A stretch of 64,000 bases of DNA from Micromonospora sp. NBC_01813. GTDB lineage: Bacteria > Actinomycetota > Actinomycetes > Mycobacteriales > Micromonosporaceae. The notes below the pieces were generated by a model. That model ran no database searches, was not told where the DNA came from, and worked only from the letters and a program-made list of their open reading frames with translations. Below, one piece after another: positions 35,221 to 44,506 of the stretch. Location of the stretch: assembly GCF_035917335.1 (NCBI RefSeq), contig NZ_CP109067.1, positions 5,889,001 to 5,953,000 of the forward strand, written 5' to 3'. Within the stretch, counting starts at the first letter, position 1, and each line of letters begins with the position of its first letter. Made by a program: the position numbers and the translations under genes.

Positions 35221-35345
35221 GTTACCGTGCTACCGACCGCCCCGTAGCGAAGCCGGTGTGAACCCGGTGCTGTCCCGCAACTGTGATGCCCCGGCCGACT
35301 GAGCGCCGAGGCGAGCCAGGTCGCCTGCGGCGTGGTCGCGAGAAC
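35221..35345 (+). ncRNA. Cobalamin riboswitch
   Basis: The core reads GAAGCCGGTGTGAACCCGGT, then GCTGTCCCGCAACTGTGA, and the B12 box GAGCCAGGTCGCCTGCGG (35313-35330) follows, the hallmark of AdoCbl riboswitches. The remaining 107 nt to the ATG may hold the expression platform; GCGCTCTCGAGGAAGGGCGC (35348-35367) is a candidate stem. Binding of adenosylcobalamin normally lowers expression of the downstream genes, here the B12 importer, which confirms the substrate assignment. Confidence 0.93.
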
Positions 35346-35452
35346 CGCGCTCTCGAGGAAGGGCGCCTCGTCACCTGGCCGGGGCCGGCTCAGCACCACC
35401 ACCCCGACCTGTCGGCGAAGCAGCACCCCTCGACCGACAGGAGGACCAGACA

Positions 35453-36415
35453 ATGAGGACACCCCACCCGTTGCGGTCGGCGATGCTGCGTACCGCAGCG
35501 GTCGCGACCGCCGTCACGCTGGCCATCGCCGGCTGCGGCCAGGCCGGATCCGACGGCTCCGACGACGCGCAGCCCGGCCTCAGCCCGGAGGCGGGGGCCA
35601 GCTTCCCGGTCACCGTGGGCGAACTGACCCTCGACGTACGCCCGGAGCGGATCGTTTCGCTGTCGCCGACCGCGACCGAGATGCTCTTCGCGATCGAGGC
35701 CGGCGACCAGGTCACCGCCGTCGACGACAACTCCAACTATCCGGATGAGGCACCGACCACCGACCTGTCCGGGTTCACCCCGAACGCGGAGGCGATCGCC
35801 ACCTACGAGCCCGACCTGGTGGTGCTCTCCGGTGACACCAACGGGGTCGTCGCCGGGCTGGCCCGCCTGTCGATCCCGGTGTACCTGGCCGACGCGGCGG
35901 TCACCCTGGACGACACGTACCGCCAGCTCACTGAGCTTGGTGCGCTGACCGGGCACCCCGACACGGCGGCCGACCTGGTCGAGACGATGGGCTCGGAGAT
36001 CGACAAGCTGGTCGCCGACGCGCCGGAGCTGGCCGAGCCGCTGAGCTACTACTACGAGCTGGACCCGACGTTCTACACGGTCACCAGTCAGACCTTCGTC
36101 GGCTCGCTGTTCGCCATGGTCGGCCTGACCAACGTCGCCGACCCGGCGGACCCGCAGGGCGAGGCCGGTGGCTACCCGCAGCTGTCCGCCGAGGCGCTGA
36201 TCGACGCCGACCCGGACCTGATCTTCCTGGCCGACACGGTGTGCTGCCAGCAGAACGCCCAGACGGTGGCGGAGCGGGCCGGCTGGTCCACGATCACCGC
36301 CGTGCAGGCCGGTCAGGTCGTCGAGCTGAACGACGACATCGCCTCCCGCTGGGGGCCCAGGGTGGTCGACCTGATCCGGGCGATCGTCGACGCGGTCGAC
36401 GCCGCAGCGTCCTGA
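35453..36415 (+). CDS. btuF: ABC importer substrate-binding lipoprotein, cobalamin type
   Basis: 320 residues. Lipobox LAIAGC at about 23-28 after a hydrophobic run, so it is membrane-anchored. The PBP_2/BtuF fold is shown by RIVSLSPTATEMLFAIEAGD, VVGVDD-like AVDDNSNYP, PDLVVLSGDTNG and WGPRVVDLIRAI. An extra Cys pair in DTVCCQQNA is unusual. The cobalamin riboswitch immediately upstream points to corrinoid binding rather than siderophore or heme. AGGAGG precedes the ATG. First gene of a three-gene operon. Confidence 0.9.
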   Translation: MRTPHPLRSAMLRTAAVATAVTLAIAGCGQAGSDGSDDAQPGLSPEAGASFPVTVGELTLDVRPERIVSLSPTATEMLFAIEAGDQVTAVDDNSNYPDEAPTTDLSGFTPNAEAIATYEPDLVVLSGDTNGVVAGLARLSIPVYLADAAVTLDDTYRQLTELGALTGHPDTAADLVETMGSEIDKLVADAPELAEPLSYYYELDPTFYTVTSQTFVGSLFAMVGLTNVADPADPQGEAGGYPQLSAEALIDADPDLIFLADTVCCQQNAQTVAERAGWSTITAVQAGQVVELNDDIASRWGPRVVDLIRAIVDAVDAAAS

Positions 36416-36416
36416 C

Positions 36417-37484
36417 ATGTCCGACGCGGCGGCGGCGCGTCGTCGGCCGGGCCTGACCGTCGGCTGGTTCGCCGGTGCCGTCGTCGCCGTGGTGCTGGCG
36501 GTCGTCGCCGGGCTGGCGTTCGGCCCGGCGAGCCTGCCGCCGCTGGCGGTCGCCGCCGAACTGCTCGACCTGCTGCCCGGCGTAACCATCGACAGTGGAC
36601 TAACCGAGCGGCAGGCGGCGATCGTCACCCAGCTGCGGCTGCCCCGGGTGGTGCTGGCGCTGCTGGTCGGCGGCATGCTGGCGCTGGCCGGCGGCTGCTA
36701 CCAGGGGGTGTTCCGCAACCCGCTGGCCGACCCGCACCTGCTCGGCGTGGCGGCCGGTGCCGGCCTGGCGGTGACCGCGGTGATCGCGCTGCGACCGGGC
36801 ACCGGCGTCCTGACCGGGTTGCCGGTCACCGTGCCGCTGGCCGCCTTCGTCGGCGCGATCGGCGCCGTCGGGCTGACCTACCTGCTCGGTGCCGCCGGCG
36901 GTCGGGACCGCTCCACCGCGACGCTGATCCTGGCCGGGGTCGCCGTGTCGGCGTTCCTCGCCGCCGGCCAGACCTACCTGCTGCAACGCAACGTGGACAC
37001 CATCCGGGAGGTCTACTCCTGGCTGCTGGGCCGGCTCGCCACCGACGGCTGGCACGAGGTCCGACTGATCCTGCCGTACGCGGTGATCACCGCCGTCGTG
37101 GTGCTGGCCCACCGCCGCGAGCTCGACGTGCTCTCGGTCGGCGACGAGGAGGCGGCCAGCCTCGGCCTGCACCCGCAGCGGTCCCGCTACCTGCTGCTCG
37201 GCGCCGCGTCGCTGGGCACGGCGGCGGCGGTGTCGGTGTCCGGGCTGATCGGCTTCATCGGGCTGATCGTGCCGCACCTGGTCCGGCTGGTCGCCGGCAG
37301 CAGCTACCGGATCATCCTGCCGCTGTCGATGCTGCTCGGCGGTGCCTTCCTCACCGTCACCGACGTGGTGGCCCGTACGGTCGCCGCTCCGGCGGAGATC
37401 CCGATCGGTGTGGTCACCGCCTTCTTCGGTGCCCCGTTCTTCGTGCTGGTGCTGCGTACCACCCGCCGGGCGGTGGTGCTGTGA
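36417..37484 (+). CDS. btuC: ABC importer permease, FecCD/BtuC family
   Basis: 355 residues with about ten membrane helices, the expected number for BtuC. Family marks include QLRLPRVVLALLVGGMLALAGG (in part), GVFRNPLADPHLLGV, the cytoplasmic coupling region GDEEAASLGL, and GLIGFIGLIVPHLVRLVAG. It starts one base after the lipoprotein stop and overlaps the ATPase gene start. Forms the channel for cobalamin. Confidence 0.93.
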   Translation: MSDAAAARRRPGLTVGWFAGAVVAVVLAVVAGLAFGPASLPPLAVAAELLDLLPGVTIDSGLTERQAAIVTQLRLPRVVLALLVGGMLALAGGCYQGVFRNPLADPHLLGVAAGAGLAVTAVIALRPGTGVLTGLPVTVPLAAFVGAIGAVGLTYLLGAAGGRDRSTATLILAGVAVSAFLAAGQTYLLQRNVDTIREVYSWLLGRLATDGWHEVRLILPYAVITAVVVLAHRRELDVLSVGDEEAASLGLHPQRSRYLLLGAASLGTAAAVSVSGLIGFIGLIVPHLVRLVAGSSYRIILPLSMLLGGAFLTVTDVVARTVAAPAEIPIGVVTAFFGAPFFVLVLRTTRRAVVL

Positions 37485-38413
37485 CGCCACCATCGGCCGG
37501 CACCGGTACGGCCACCGGCGGCCCGGTGATCGAGGCGCGTGACCTGCGGGTCCGCCTCGGCGGCACGCCGGTGCTCGACGGCGTCGACCTGACCGTGACC
37601 GCCGGCGAATGGATCGCGGCGATCGGCCCCAACGGCGCCGGCAAGTCGACCCTGCTGCGGGCGGTCGGCGGGCTGCTGCCGGCCACCGGCACGCTCGACC
37701 TGTTCGGTACGCCGATCGCCTGGCTTCCTCGCCGCGACCGGGCCCGGCTGGTCGCCACCGTCGTGCAGTCCCCGGTGGTGCCGGCCGGCATGGCGGTCGC
37801 CGACTACGTGCTGCTCGGCCGGACCCCGTACATCCCGCCGTTGGGTCGGGAGTCGGCGGCCGACCTGGCGGTGGTCGGCGACGTGCTGGACCGGTTGGAC
37901 CTGACCGGGTTCGCCCACCGGCAGCTGAGCACCCTCTCCGGCGGCGAGCGCCAGCGGGTGCTGCTGGCCCGGGCATTGGCCCAGCACGCGCCGTTGTTGC
38001 TGCTCGACGAGCCGACCAGCGCCCTGGACATCGGCCACCAGCAGGAGGTGCTGGAGCTGGTCGACGAGCTGCGCCGCGACCGGGGGCTGACCGTGCTGGC
38101 CACCATGCACGACCTGTCGGTGGCCGGCGAGTACGCCGACCGGCTGCTGCTGCTGTCCGACGGCCGGGCCGTCGCCGACGGCACTCCCGCCGAGGTGCTC
38201 ACCGAGGAGAACCTGGCCCGGTACTACCGGGCGCGGGTGCGGGTGCTCCCCGGGGAGCACGGCCCACTGGTCGTTCCGGTCCGCAACCGGCCCACCGCCA
38301 CCCGTGCCGGCGGACCGTCAGTTTCCGGCAATCCGGATCACCGAGAAGAGCGCCCCCTGCGGGTCGTGGAGCACGGCGAACCGGCCGTGCGGCAGGTCGG
38401 TGGGCTCGACTGA
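37481..38413 (+). CDS. btuD: ABC importer ATPase, BtuD/FepC-like
   Basis: 310 residues. Walker A GPNGAGKST (49-57), signature LSGGERQRVLLARAL, Walker B LLLLDEPTSALD and an H-loop in TMHDLS are all present. It begins with a GTG overlapping the permease end. The last 35 residues extend over the 3' end of the convergent VOC gene (38318-38413), giving a 96-bp antisense overlap; this tail is not conserved in the family as I know it. Powers cobalamin uptake. Confidence 0.92.
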   Translation: MTPPSAGTGTATGGPVIEARDLRVRLGGTPVLDGVDLTVTAGEWIAAIGPNGAGKSTLLRAVGGLLPATGTLDLFGTPIAWLPRRDRARLVATVVQSPVVPAGMAVADYVLLGRTPYIPPLGRESAADLAVVGDVLDRLDLTGFAHRQLSTLSGGERQRVLLARALAQHAPLLLLDEPTSALDIGHQQEVLELVDELRRDRGLTVLATMHDLSVAGEYADRLLLLSDGRAVADGTPAEVLTEENLARYYRARVRVLPGEHGPLVVPVRNRPTATRAGGPSVSGNPDHREERPLRVVEHGEPAVRQVGGLD

Positions 38414-39085
38414 CACCGTGCCGCCGAGCGCGGTGGCGTGTTCGACGGTCGCGTCACAGTCGTTGACCGCGAAGTAGACCATCCAGTGCGCCGGCAGTTC
38501 GGCCGGCCAGTCCTCGCCGACCATCGGCATCATGCCGGCGACCGGCTGCTGCTCGACCAGCCATTCCGTGTACATGATCGGGGGAAACGGCGTGTCCCGG
38601 ACCTCCCAGTCGAAGACCTCGCCGTAGAACTCCTTGGCCCCTTCCGGGTCCCGGGTGGTGAGCTCGTTCCAGCACAGCGCCCCCGGCACGTTGGCCAGTT
38701 CGGCACCGGCCATGCCCAACGGCTGCCAGACGGCGAAACTGGCCCCGGCCGGATCGGCGAAGACGGCGGCCCGGGCCCGATCGAGTACGTCGAACGGTGG
38801 CATCAGCACGGTGCCGCCGGCCGATTCGACGAGCTTCGCGGTGGCCTGCGCGTCCAGGGTGCCGATGTACGTGGTCCAGGTCGGTGGTTGACCGCCGAGG
38901 GAGATCGCCCCGGCACCGGCGACGAGCTTGTCGTCCTTGCGGAACAGGGTGTATGCCTCGCCGTCCGGTTCGCCGGGTACGTCAGCGGTCCACCCGAACA
39001 GCTCGCCGTAGAACCGGACCGTGCCGGCCAGGTCGGGAGTGCCGAGGTCCACCCAGGCGGGCACTCCGGCCGCGGCGACGGACAT
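38318..39085 (-). CDS. Two-domain VOC-superfamily protein
   Basis: 255 residues made of two glyoxalase-like halves: WVDLGTPDLAGTVRFYGELF with YTLFRKDDKLVAGAG, and CWNELTTRDPEGAKEFYGEV with WMVYFAVNDCDATVEHATAL. It matches the CFP32-like hydroxylases/VOC proteins found in actinomycetes. GGGAGG precedes ATG 39085. Substrate unknown. Its end overlaps the ABC ATPase gene on the other strand. Confidence 0.9.
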   Translation of the reverse strand: MSVAAAGVPAWVDLGTPDLAGTVRFYGELFGWTADVPGEPDGEAYTLFRKDDKLVAGAGAISLGGQPPTWTTYIGTLDAQATAKLVESAGGTVLMPPFDVLDRARAAVFADPAGASFAVWQPLGMAGAELANVPGALCWNELTTRDPEGAKEFYGEVFDWEVRDTPFPPIMYTEWLVEQQPVAGMMPMVGEDWPAELPAHWMVYFAVNDCDATVEHATALGGTVSVEPTDLPHGRFAVLHDPQGALFSVIRIAGN

Positions 39086-39300
39086 GGCTTCCTCCCTTTC
39101 CTGCCGGGATCGGCGATGACCCCTGCTGACCGATCCTGGCACCCGGCCGGCAGCGGCCGGGCGACATTCGCCGAAGCGGCGGCGCCGCGCCGCTCGCCGC
39201 AGCCGCAGCCGGCCGGGCGGAATCATGTCGCCGGCACCGGGTAACGACTCAGTCGAGAGGTCACCGGAACGGATGCTGAAACGAGTTACCAGGGGGAGCG

Positions 39301-40929
39301 ATGGTGCGGGTGATCGAGATGCTGCCGGGCGACATCGACCGCGCGATCAGCGACGACCACATCCTGCTGGACCGGCTCTTCCAGCGTCTGGAAGCCGACC
39401 ACGGCGACCGGCGGATCCTCGCCGACCAGGTGGTGTACCGGATCTCCATGCACCTGGCGGCCGAGGAGCAGACCCTGGACCCGGTGCTCGACGATCCAGC
39501 TGTCGCCGACCGGCTGGCCGCCGGTGGGCTGCCCGCCGAGGTGGTGACCGACCTGGTCCGCCGGAGCCGGGAGACGCGGCAACGGATCAAGGAGGCGGCG
39601 GCCGAGATCGACCGGTCCAAGCCTGGCAACCTGGATTTCGAAGAGGCGCTCAACCATCTGATCGCCGACGTACGGCGGCAGGCCACCGAGCAGGAGGGCA
39701 CGCTGCTGCCGGCGCTGCGTAACGCGGTCGGCCCGCAGCGGATGGCCGAGATCGGCGTCCAGTTCACCGCCGCGAAGTACCGCGCCCCGACGCACCCGCA
39801 TCCGCAGGCCCCGAACAACGCCCGCAGCGGGCGGATGCTGGGCGGCCCGGCGGCGCTGCTGGACCGGCTCCGCGACCGGACCTCGGGCCGGCGGGGCTGG
39901 GTCGCCACCGACGCGTCCGGGCTGCTGGAGCCGCAGTCACAGGCGCTGCTGGACGCGTTCGCCGCTCTCGGTCCACGGCCCACCGAGGTCCTCGACCCGG
40001 ACGAGGCCCGCCGGCAGCCGACGTTGACCGACGCGGTGGCCCGAATCCGTACCGACCGTGGCGACCTGGACGAACGGGAGCCGGTCGACTCGGTCTTCGA
40101 CTACGTGATCGACGGCCCCGGCGGTGGGCTGACCCTGCGGGTGTACCGGCCGACGTCGGCCTCACCCACCGCCGGACTGCCGGTGCTGATCTACCTGTAC
40201 GCCGGCGGCTGGGTGGTCGGCAGCCTGGACACCTACGACGCGACGCCCCGGGCGCTGTGCAACAAGGAACGGTGCCTGGTGGTGGCGGTGGACTACCGGC
40301 ACGCGCCGGAGCACCCGTTCCCGGCCGCACACGACGACGTGCTCGCCGCCACCCGGTGGCTGCTGGCCAACGCCAGCGAGATCGGCGGCGATCCGGACCG
40401 GATCGCGATCGCCGGCGAAGCCGCCGGCGGCAACATGGCGGCCGCCACCTGCCTGCAGCTGCGCGACGCCGGTGACCGGCTGCCGCTGCTGCAGGTGCTG
40501 ATCTATCCGGTGACCCGGGTCGCCATCGACGACACCTCCGGCGTGGACGCCGCCGACGCGGCACCGCTGAACCGGCCGATGCTCAGCTGGTTCGCCCGCC
40601 ACGCCTTCCCCCGCCCGGAGATGCTGACCGATCCCCGGGTGGCGCTGCTGGACCTGCCGGTCGAGCGGCTCGCCGGGCTACCGCCGGCGGTGGTGATCAC
40701 CGTGGAGCGGGATCCGCTGCGCAGCCAGGGGCAGGCGTTCGCCGGTCGGCTACGGGCGGCCGGGGTGCCGGTCGAGCACATCCACTACGACGGTGTACCG
40801 CACGAGTTCTTTGGGATGGGGGCGGTGCTCGACGTCGCGGTGGCGGCCCAGGACCGGGTGGCGGCGGAGCTGCACACCGTCTTCAACCCGTCCGGCCAGT
40901 CGTCGAGCGGCTGGCCGACCGGCATCTGA
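39301..40929 (+). CDS. Hemerythrin-like domain fused to a serine-less HSL-family alpha/beta hydrolase
   Basis: 542 residues. Residues 10-145 resemble hemerythrin HHE: H20, H51 and E55 are present, but the third motif is degraded (RRQATEQE near 125-132 where HxxxE is expected). Residues 225-530 are a hormone-sensitive-lipase-type hydrolase. The oxyanion motif HGGG is YAGG (300-303), and the nucleophile motif GDSAGG is GEAAGG with Ala at 374, so the catalytic serine is absent. The Asp in ERDPL and the His in PHEFFGM remain. The enzyme part is therefore probably inactive, or works differently. No signal peptide. The fusion is in one continuous frame with normal codon use, so it is not a simple pseudogene. 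Confidence 0.85.
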   Translation: MVRVIEMLPGDIDRAISDDHILLDRLFQRLEADHGDRRILADQVVYRISMHLAAEEQTLDPVLDDPAVADRLAAGGLPAEVVTDLVRRSRETRQRIKEAAAEIDRSKPGNLDFEEALNHLIADVRRQATEQEGTLLPALRNAVGPQRMAEIGVQFTAAKYRAPTHPHPQAPNNARSGRMLGGPAALLDRLRDRTSGRRGWVATDASGLLEPQSQALLDAFAALGPRPTEVLDPDEARRQPTLTDAVARIRTDRGDLDEREPVDSVFDYVIDGPGGGLTLRVYRPTSASPTAGLPVLIYLYAGGWVVGSLDTYDATPRALCNKERCLVVAVDYRHAPEHPFPAAHDDVLAATRWLLANASEIGGDPDRIAIAGEAAGGNMAAATCLQLRDAGDRLPLLQVLIYPVTRVAIDDTSGVDAADAAPLNRPMLSWFARHAFPRPEMLTDPRVALLDLPVERLAGLPPAVVITVERDPLRSQGQAFAGRLRAAGVPVEHIHYDGVPHEFFGMGAVLDVAVAAQDRVAAELHTVFNPSGQSSSGWPTGI

Positions 40930-40939
40930 GCCGGCCGCT

Positions 40940-41932
40940 TCAGCGGTCGGCGAGGTCGGCGACGGTGTTGACCAGGCCGGCCGCCGTACGCGGGTCCCTG
41001 GTGCTCGCGACGAAGTAACGCCCGTCGGAGAGTTCGACCCGGATGCCGGGGCCGGACCTGGTGATCAGACCCCGTCCGCGCATGTCCGGGTGCAGGCGGT
41101 AGCCCCAGCCGCCCCATTCGGAGACCCGTACCGTCGTCTCGACTGCGCCGGCGATCTCCCGCGCCGGTACCGTGACGCGCGGCCACCCCCACGGGCCGAA
41201 TCCGATGTGGATCCCCTGCTGGTCGATGGTCAGCCGGTTGACCAGCAGCATGGCCAGCAGCGCCATCGCGAGCAGCACCGGGCTGGCGACCCAGACGTTC
41301 ATCCAGACCGCGAGCAGCCCGGCCAGCAGCAGCAGCGGGGCCAGCAGCCACAGCCCGTGCCGGGAAACGGCGGCCCGCTCGGTCCAGCCCGCGTCACCTG
41401 CCCGCATGGGGGTACGAGGCAGGTCGGCGGCAGGGCGCCCGGTGGCCGCCTGATGCCCCGGCGGCGATCCGCACACCAGGTACGCCAGCACCGTCCAGCC
41501 GGTCACCCCGACCAGCAGTACGGGAATGTGCCAACTCGGTGCCGGTGTCTGCAGCGGATCCAGTACGTCGACCGAGAGAGACACCATGGTGAGCCAGATG
41601 CCGGCGACGAAGCCGGCGACCGCCGCGCCGACGGTGATCAGCCAGCGGCGTAGCCGCCAGCGCAGACCCAGCGGCAGCACCCCGACCGCGGCGAGCACCG
41701 CCCCGGCCGCCGCGCCGATCGTGTACCCGGTGACGCTGTTGGTGAGCGAACTCGTCGCGTCCACCACGTTGGCGGAGTTCCAGTGCATCGGCAGCCGATG
41801 CGGCAGCCGGTGGCGCAGCAGCTCGGCGGTGGCCGGGACCAGCGCGACCGCCAGTACGGCGATCAGCAGGCCGAGCACCCGCCGGACACCACCACCGGCG
41901 CGGTTGTTCCGCGTCGTCTCCGCGTCGCCCAC
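40940..41932 (-). CDS. DUF1648-like membrane protein
   Basis: 330 residues from GTG 41932. About seven helices: near 19-38, 74-95, 104-127, 145-165 and three more near 205-245. The loop MHWNSANVVDA is the DUF1648 motif (HWN-x-x-x-x-D). The C-terminal cytoplasmic domain (RLTIDQQGIHIGFGPWGWPR, then VELSDGRYFVASTRDP) resembles PH-like domains of membrane proteins. Role unknown; DUF1648 proteins such as SdpI protect against toxin proteins in Bacillus. Convergent with the hydrolase fusion gene. Confidence 0.8.
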   Translation of the reverse strand: MGDAETTRNNRAGGGVRRVLGLLIAVLAVALVPATAELLRHRLPHRLPMHWNSANVVDATSSLTNSVTGYTIGAAAGAVLAAVGVLPLGLRWRLRRWLITVGAAVAGFVAGIWLTMVSLSVDVLDPLQTPAPSWHIPVLLVGVTGWTVLAYLVCGSPPGHQAATGRPAADLPRTPMRAGDAGWTERAAVSRHGLWLLAPLLLLAGLLAVWMNVWVASPVLLAMALLAMLLVNRLTIDQQGIHIGFGPWGWPRVTVPAREIAGAVETTVRVSEWGGWGYRLHPDMRGRGLITRSGPGIRVELSDGRYFVASTRDPRTAAGLVNTVADLADR

Positions 41933-41991
41933 CTGCCGATTGTTTCGCAGCTGGGGCGCTACGGCCCGGGTGGGGGCGGGCGATGTGACGC

Positions 41992-43257
41992 TCAGCGGTC
42001 TGCTAGAGCCACGGGCGGGCTGGCCGGCTTGGCCAACTCCGCCTGGAGTGCGGCGGTGACCGCCGGATCCGGCAACTGGTCGACGGTCCGCTGCGGCCAG
42101 CTTCGTTGGACGCTCTGGAAGATGACCCGGTCGAATTCCGGCACCTGGCCGTTGCGGGCCATCGGCAGGAAATCGTCCCAGTGCAGCGTGTTCAGCTGCG
42201 CGAAGTACGGTGCCATCTGCGCTTCGGCCACGTAGAAGAACGAGTCGTAGACCACCAGGGTCCGGCCGGGCACCATCGGCGTACCGGCAGGGGCGCTCGT
42301 GGTGTGGATGCGCTGATCTCGGCCCGAGTCCATCCTGATAGCCGAGGTCTCCACGGCGACGCCCTCGCGGCGTACCACCCAGTTCGCCACGTTGTCCTCG
42401 CGGGTGATGCCGAGCAGGGGGTACAGGTCGCCCGCCAGCTTCCGGTCGGCTTGCTGCTGCGCGCCCGGTGCGTCGCGCAACTGCTCGGGGACACCGCCCC
42501 GGACGACCAGCCGGTCGAGCACCGCACGCGTGAACATCATCGCGCCCTGGTAGCTCCAGTGACTGTCGCCGAACTGCCACACCCGGCCGGGCTCGGCCCG
42601 CTCCGCTTCGGCGAACTGCGACCAGAGGGTCACCACCGGCCCGGTGTGGTCGTCGCCCCAGCGCGCCTGGGACTGCTCCCGTACCGGGTCTGCGCAAACC
42701 ATCAGCGCGTCCGCCGGCCAGCCGAGCTTGTGGCGCAGCACCGAGGTCTTGTCCGGCGCGACGACGAAGAGCACGTCCTTGCCCGAGCGACGTGCGACTT
42801 GCTCGAAGGCCCGTAGCCGGGCGTCCACCGTCGCGGCGTCGAACGGCGTACGACAGGGCTTGGTGAAGTCCTCGGTGAAGAACGGTGTCCGGTCCTCGCC
42901 GACGTAGACACTGCTGGTGAAGCTGGATCCGAGCCCGTCGTACCCCGCCTTGCCCACCGCATTGACCACCTCGCGCCGCAGCGTCAGCCGGTCCCGCAGG
43001 GCCGCGTCGAACTGCCGGTAGGTCTCGGTTTCGGCGACCGTGGACGTGTTCAGTTCGGGGAAGGGTACCGGGGCCCGATTCTCTCCCGCCTCGTCGTCGC
43101 TACGGACGCTCATCAGGGTCGGCGCGAGCAGCAGCGCCGCCAGTGCGACGGTGAGCAGGCGGGCGGCGGTGAAGCTGCGTCGATCGGATCGCGGTGCGGC
43201 ACCGGCCGGATCAGCCGGATCGTCGCGTTCGCGGTCGAGGTTCGGCGTCTGCGTCAT
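41992..43257 (-). CDS. AlgX/AlgJ-like SGNH-type acetyltransferase/esterase
   Basis: 421 residues. A cytoplasmic N-terminus, one membrane helix (about 31-49) and an extracytoplasmic SGNH-like domain. The motif FGDSHWSYQGA contains the D-x-H pair of AlgJ/AlgX proteins, and VVYDSFFYVA carries the Ser nucleophile. With an MBOAT partner (AlgI) such proteins O-acetylate extracellular polysaccharides. The partner gene lies 7 nt upstream in the operon but is truncated, so O-acetylation is likely lost unless a second AlgI exists. Confidence 0.85.
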   Translation of the reverse strand: MTQTPNLDRERDDPADPAGAAPRSDRRSFTAARLLTVALAALLLAPTLMSVRSDDEAGENRAPVPFPELNTSTVAETETYRQFDAALRDRLTLRREVVNAVGKAGYDGLGSSFTSSVYVGEDRTPFFTEDFTKPCRTPFDAATVDARLRAFEQVARRSGKDVLFVVAPDKTSVLRHKLGWPADALMVCADPVREQSQARWGDDHTGPVVTLWSQFAEAERAEPGRVWQFGDSHWSYQGAMMFTRAVLDRLVVRGGVPEQLRDAPGAQQQADRKLAGDLYPLLGITREDNVANWVVRREGVAVETSAIRMDSGRDQRIHTTSAPAGTPMVPGRTLVVYDSFFYVAEAQMAPYFAQLNTLHWDDFLPMARNGQVPEFDRVIFQSVQRSWPQRTVDQLPDPAVTAALQAELAKPASPPVALADR

Positions 43258-43264
43258 CAGGTCC

Positions 43265-44164
43265 TCAGAACTGGAAGTAGAGGAACGGGCTGAAGTCGAG
43301 CCAGAGGGCGCCCACGACGGCGACGGCGAGCAACACCGGGGCGGAGACCGTGGCCACCCGCATCCGGAAGTCCTGGAACTGGCCGTGGACGAGCTGGAAC
43401 CCGGTGGCGGTACGGGGGGCGAAGAAAGCGGCCACCCCCAGCACGAGTGCGGCGACGGTCAACGGCGTGAGCGTGATCAACACCATCGGCGGTGGCGCGG
43501 CCAGCCCGCCGGCCACCATCGCGTTCCAGATGTACCCCGTCTGGGCCAGCGTCTCGGACCGGAACGGAACCCAGACGACGATGATGAACACCGCCGTGAC
43601 TGCCCGCCGCAGCCAGAGCAGGCGGTCGCTGTCCCGGATTCCGGTGATCCGCTCCACCAGTAGGCCGAGGCTGTGCAGGCCTCCCCAGAGCAGGAACGGC
43701 CAGGTCGCGCCATGCCAGAGCGAGGTGAGCATGAAGGTGATCAGCAGGGCGGCGTACTCGCGCCGGATTCCGTGCCGGCTGCCGCCGAGCGGAATGTAGA
43801 CGTAGTCCCGGAACCAGCGGGAGAGCGTCATGTGCCAACGCCGCCAGAAGTCCGCCGGCCCCAGCGCCGTGTACGGTGCCCGGAAGTTCTCCGGGAACTT
43901 GAACCCGAACAACATGGCCAGGCCGATCGCCATGTCGGAGTAGCCGCTGAAGTCGAAGTAGATCTGCACCGTGTAGGCGACGGCGGCCAGCCAGGCGGTC
44001 GGCGCGGACATGTCGCTGCCGGCCACGCCGAAGGCGGCATCCGCGACGAGACCGGCGGAATCGGCGATGCACACCTTCTTCGCCAGACCCCAGGCGAAGC
44101 GGGTGATTCCGTACGCTGCCATCTCCAGCCGTACGTCCCGGCGTCCGGACGTACCGATGAGCAT
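43265..44164 (-). pseudogene. AlgI-type MBOAT acyltransferase, N-terminal part missing
   Basis: The last 290 or so residues of an AlgI-family membrane-bound O-acyltransferase are intact: YFDFSGYSDMAIGLAMLFGF, DFWRRWHMTLSRWFRDYVYI, and the catalytic His in SLWHGATWPF, followed by helices to the C-terminus. Family members have about 470-500 residues, so the first 180-200, with five or so helices, are gone. The homology breaks at about 44133, exactly at the edge of repeat copy 2. The repeat supplies an in-frame ATG (44164) and ten foreign codons. The missing part is not found on the other side of the repeat or elsewhere in the window. Confidence 0.88.
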
Positions 44165-44506
44165 GCCTGCCGGTTGCTCATAGTTACCTGCTCATAGTCA
44201 GGTACCGATTGAGTCGTATGCCAGAGCGGCATGATTATGCCGCTGTGGCATACGGACTTTCGGCAGTACCGCACCCCCGGCTCCGACGGACATTCCGCCG
44301 ACGCCCGCCTCCGAGCGCCGTGCCCCTGGGGCGCATCCGGATCTGCCGCGAAGCGCTCGTCACCGACGGTGATGTCGGCGCCGGTCGCCCGGGCGCGGTC
44401 GACAGATTGTCGGCAGGTCACAGAGGGGCGACGGCGCCCGGCTGGCGTGTGCGCACGGTCGTGACGAGATGAATGTGTTGGTATGCCGATAGGTTCGACT
44501 GCGGTG

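Noticed and set aside
35390-36676. 428-codon minus-strand frame across the B12-binding protein gene
   Set aside because: Low-complexity shadow; it also runs through the ribosome site and lipobox of the real gene.
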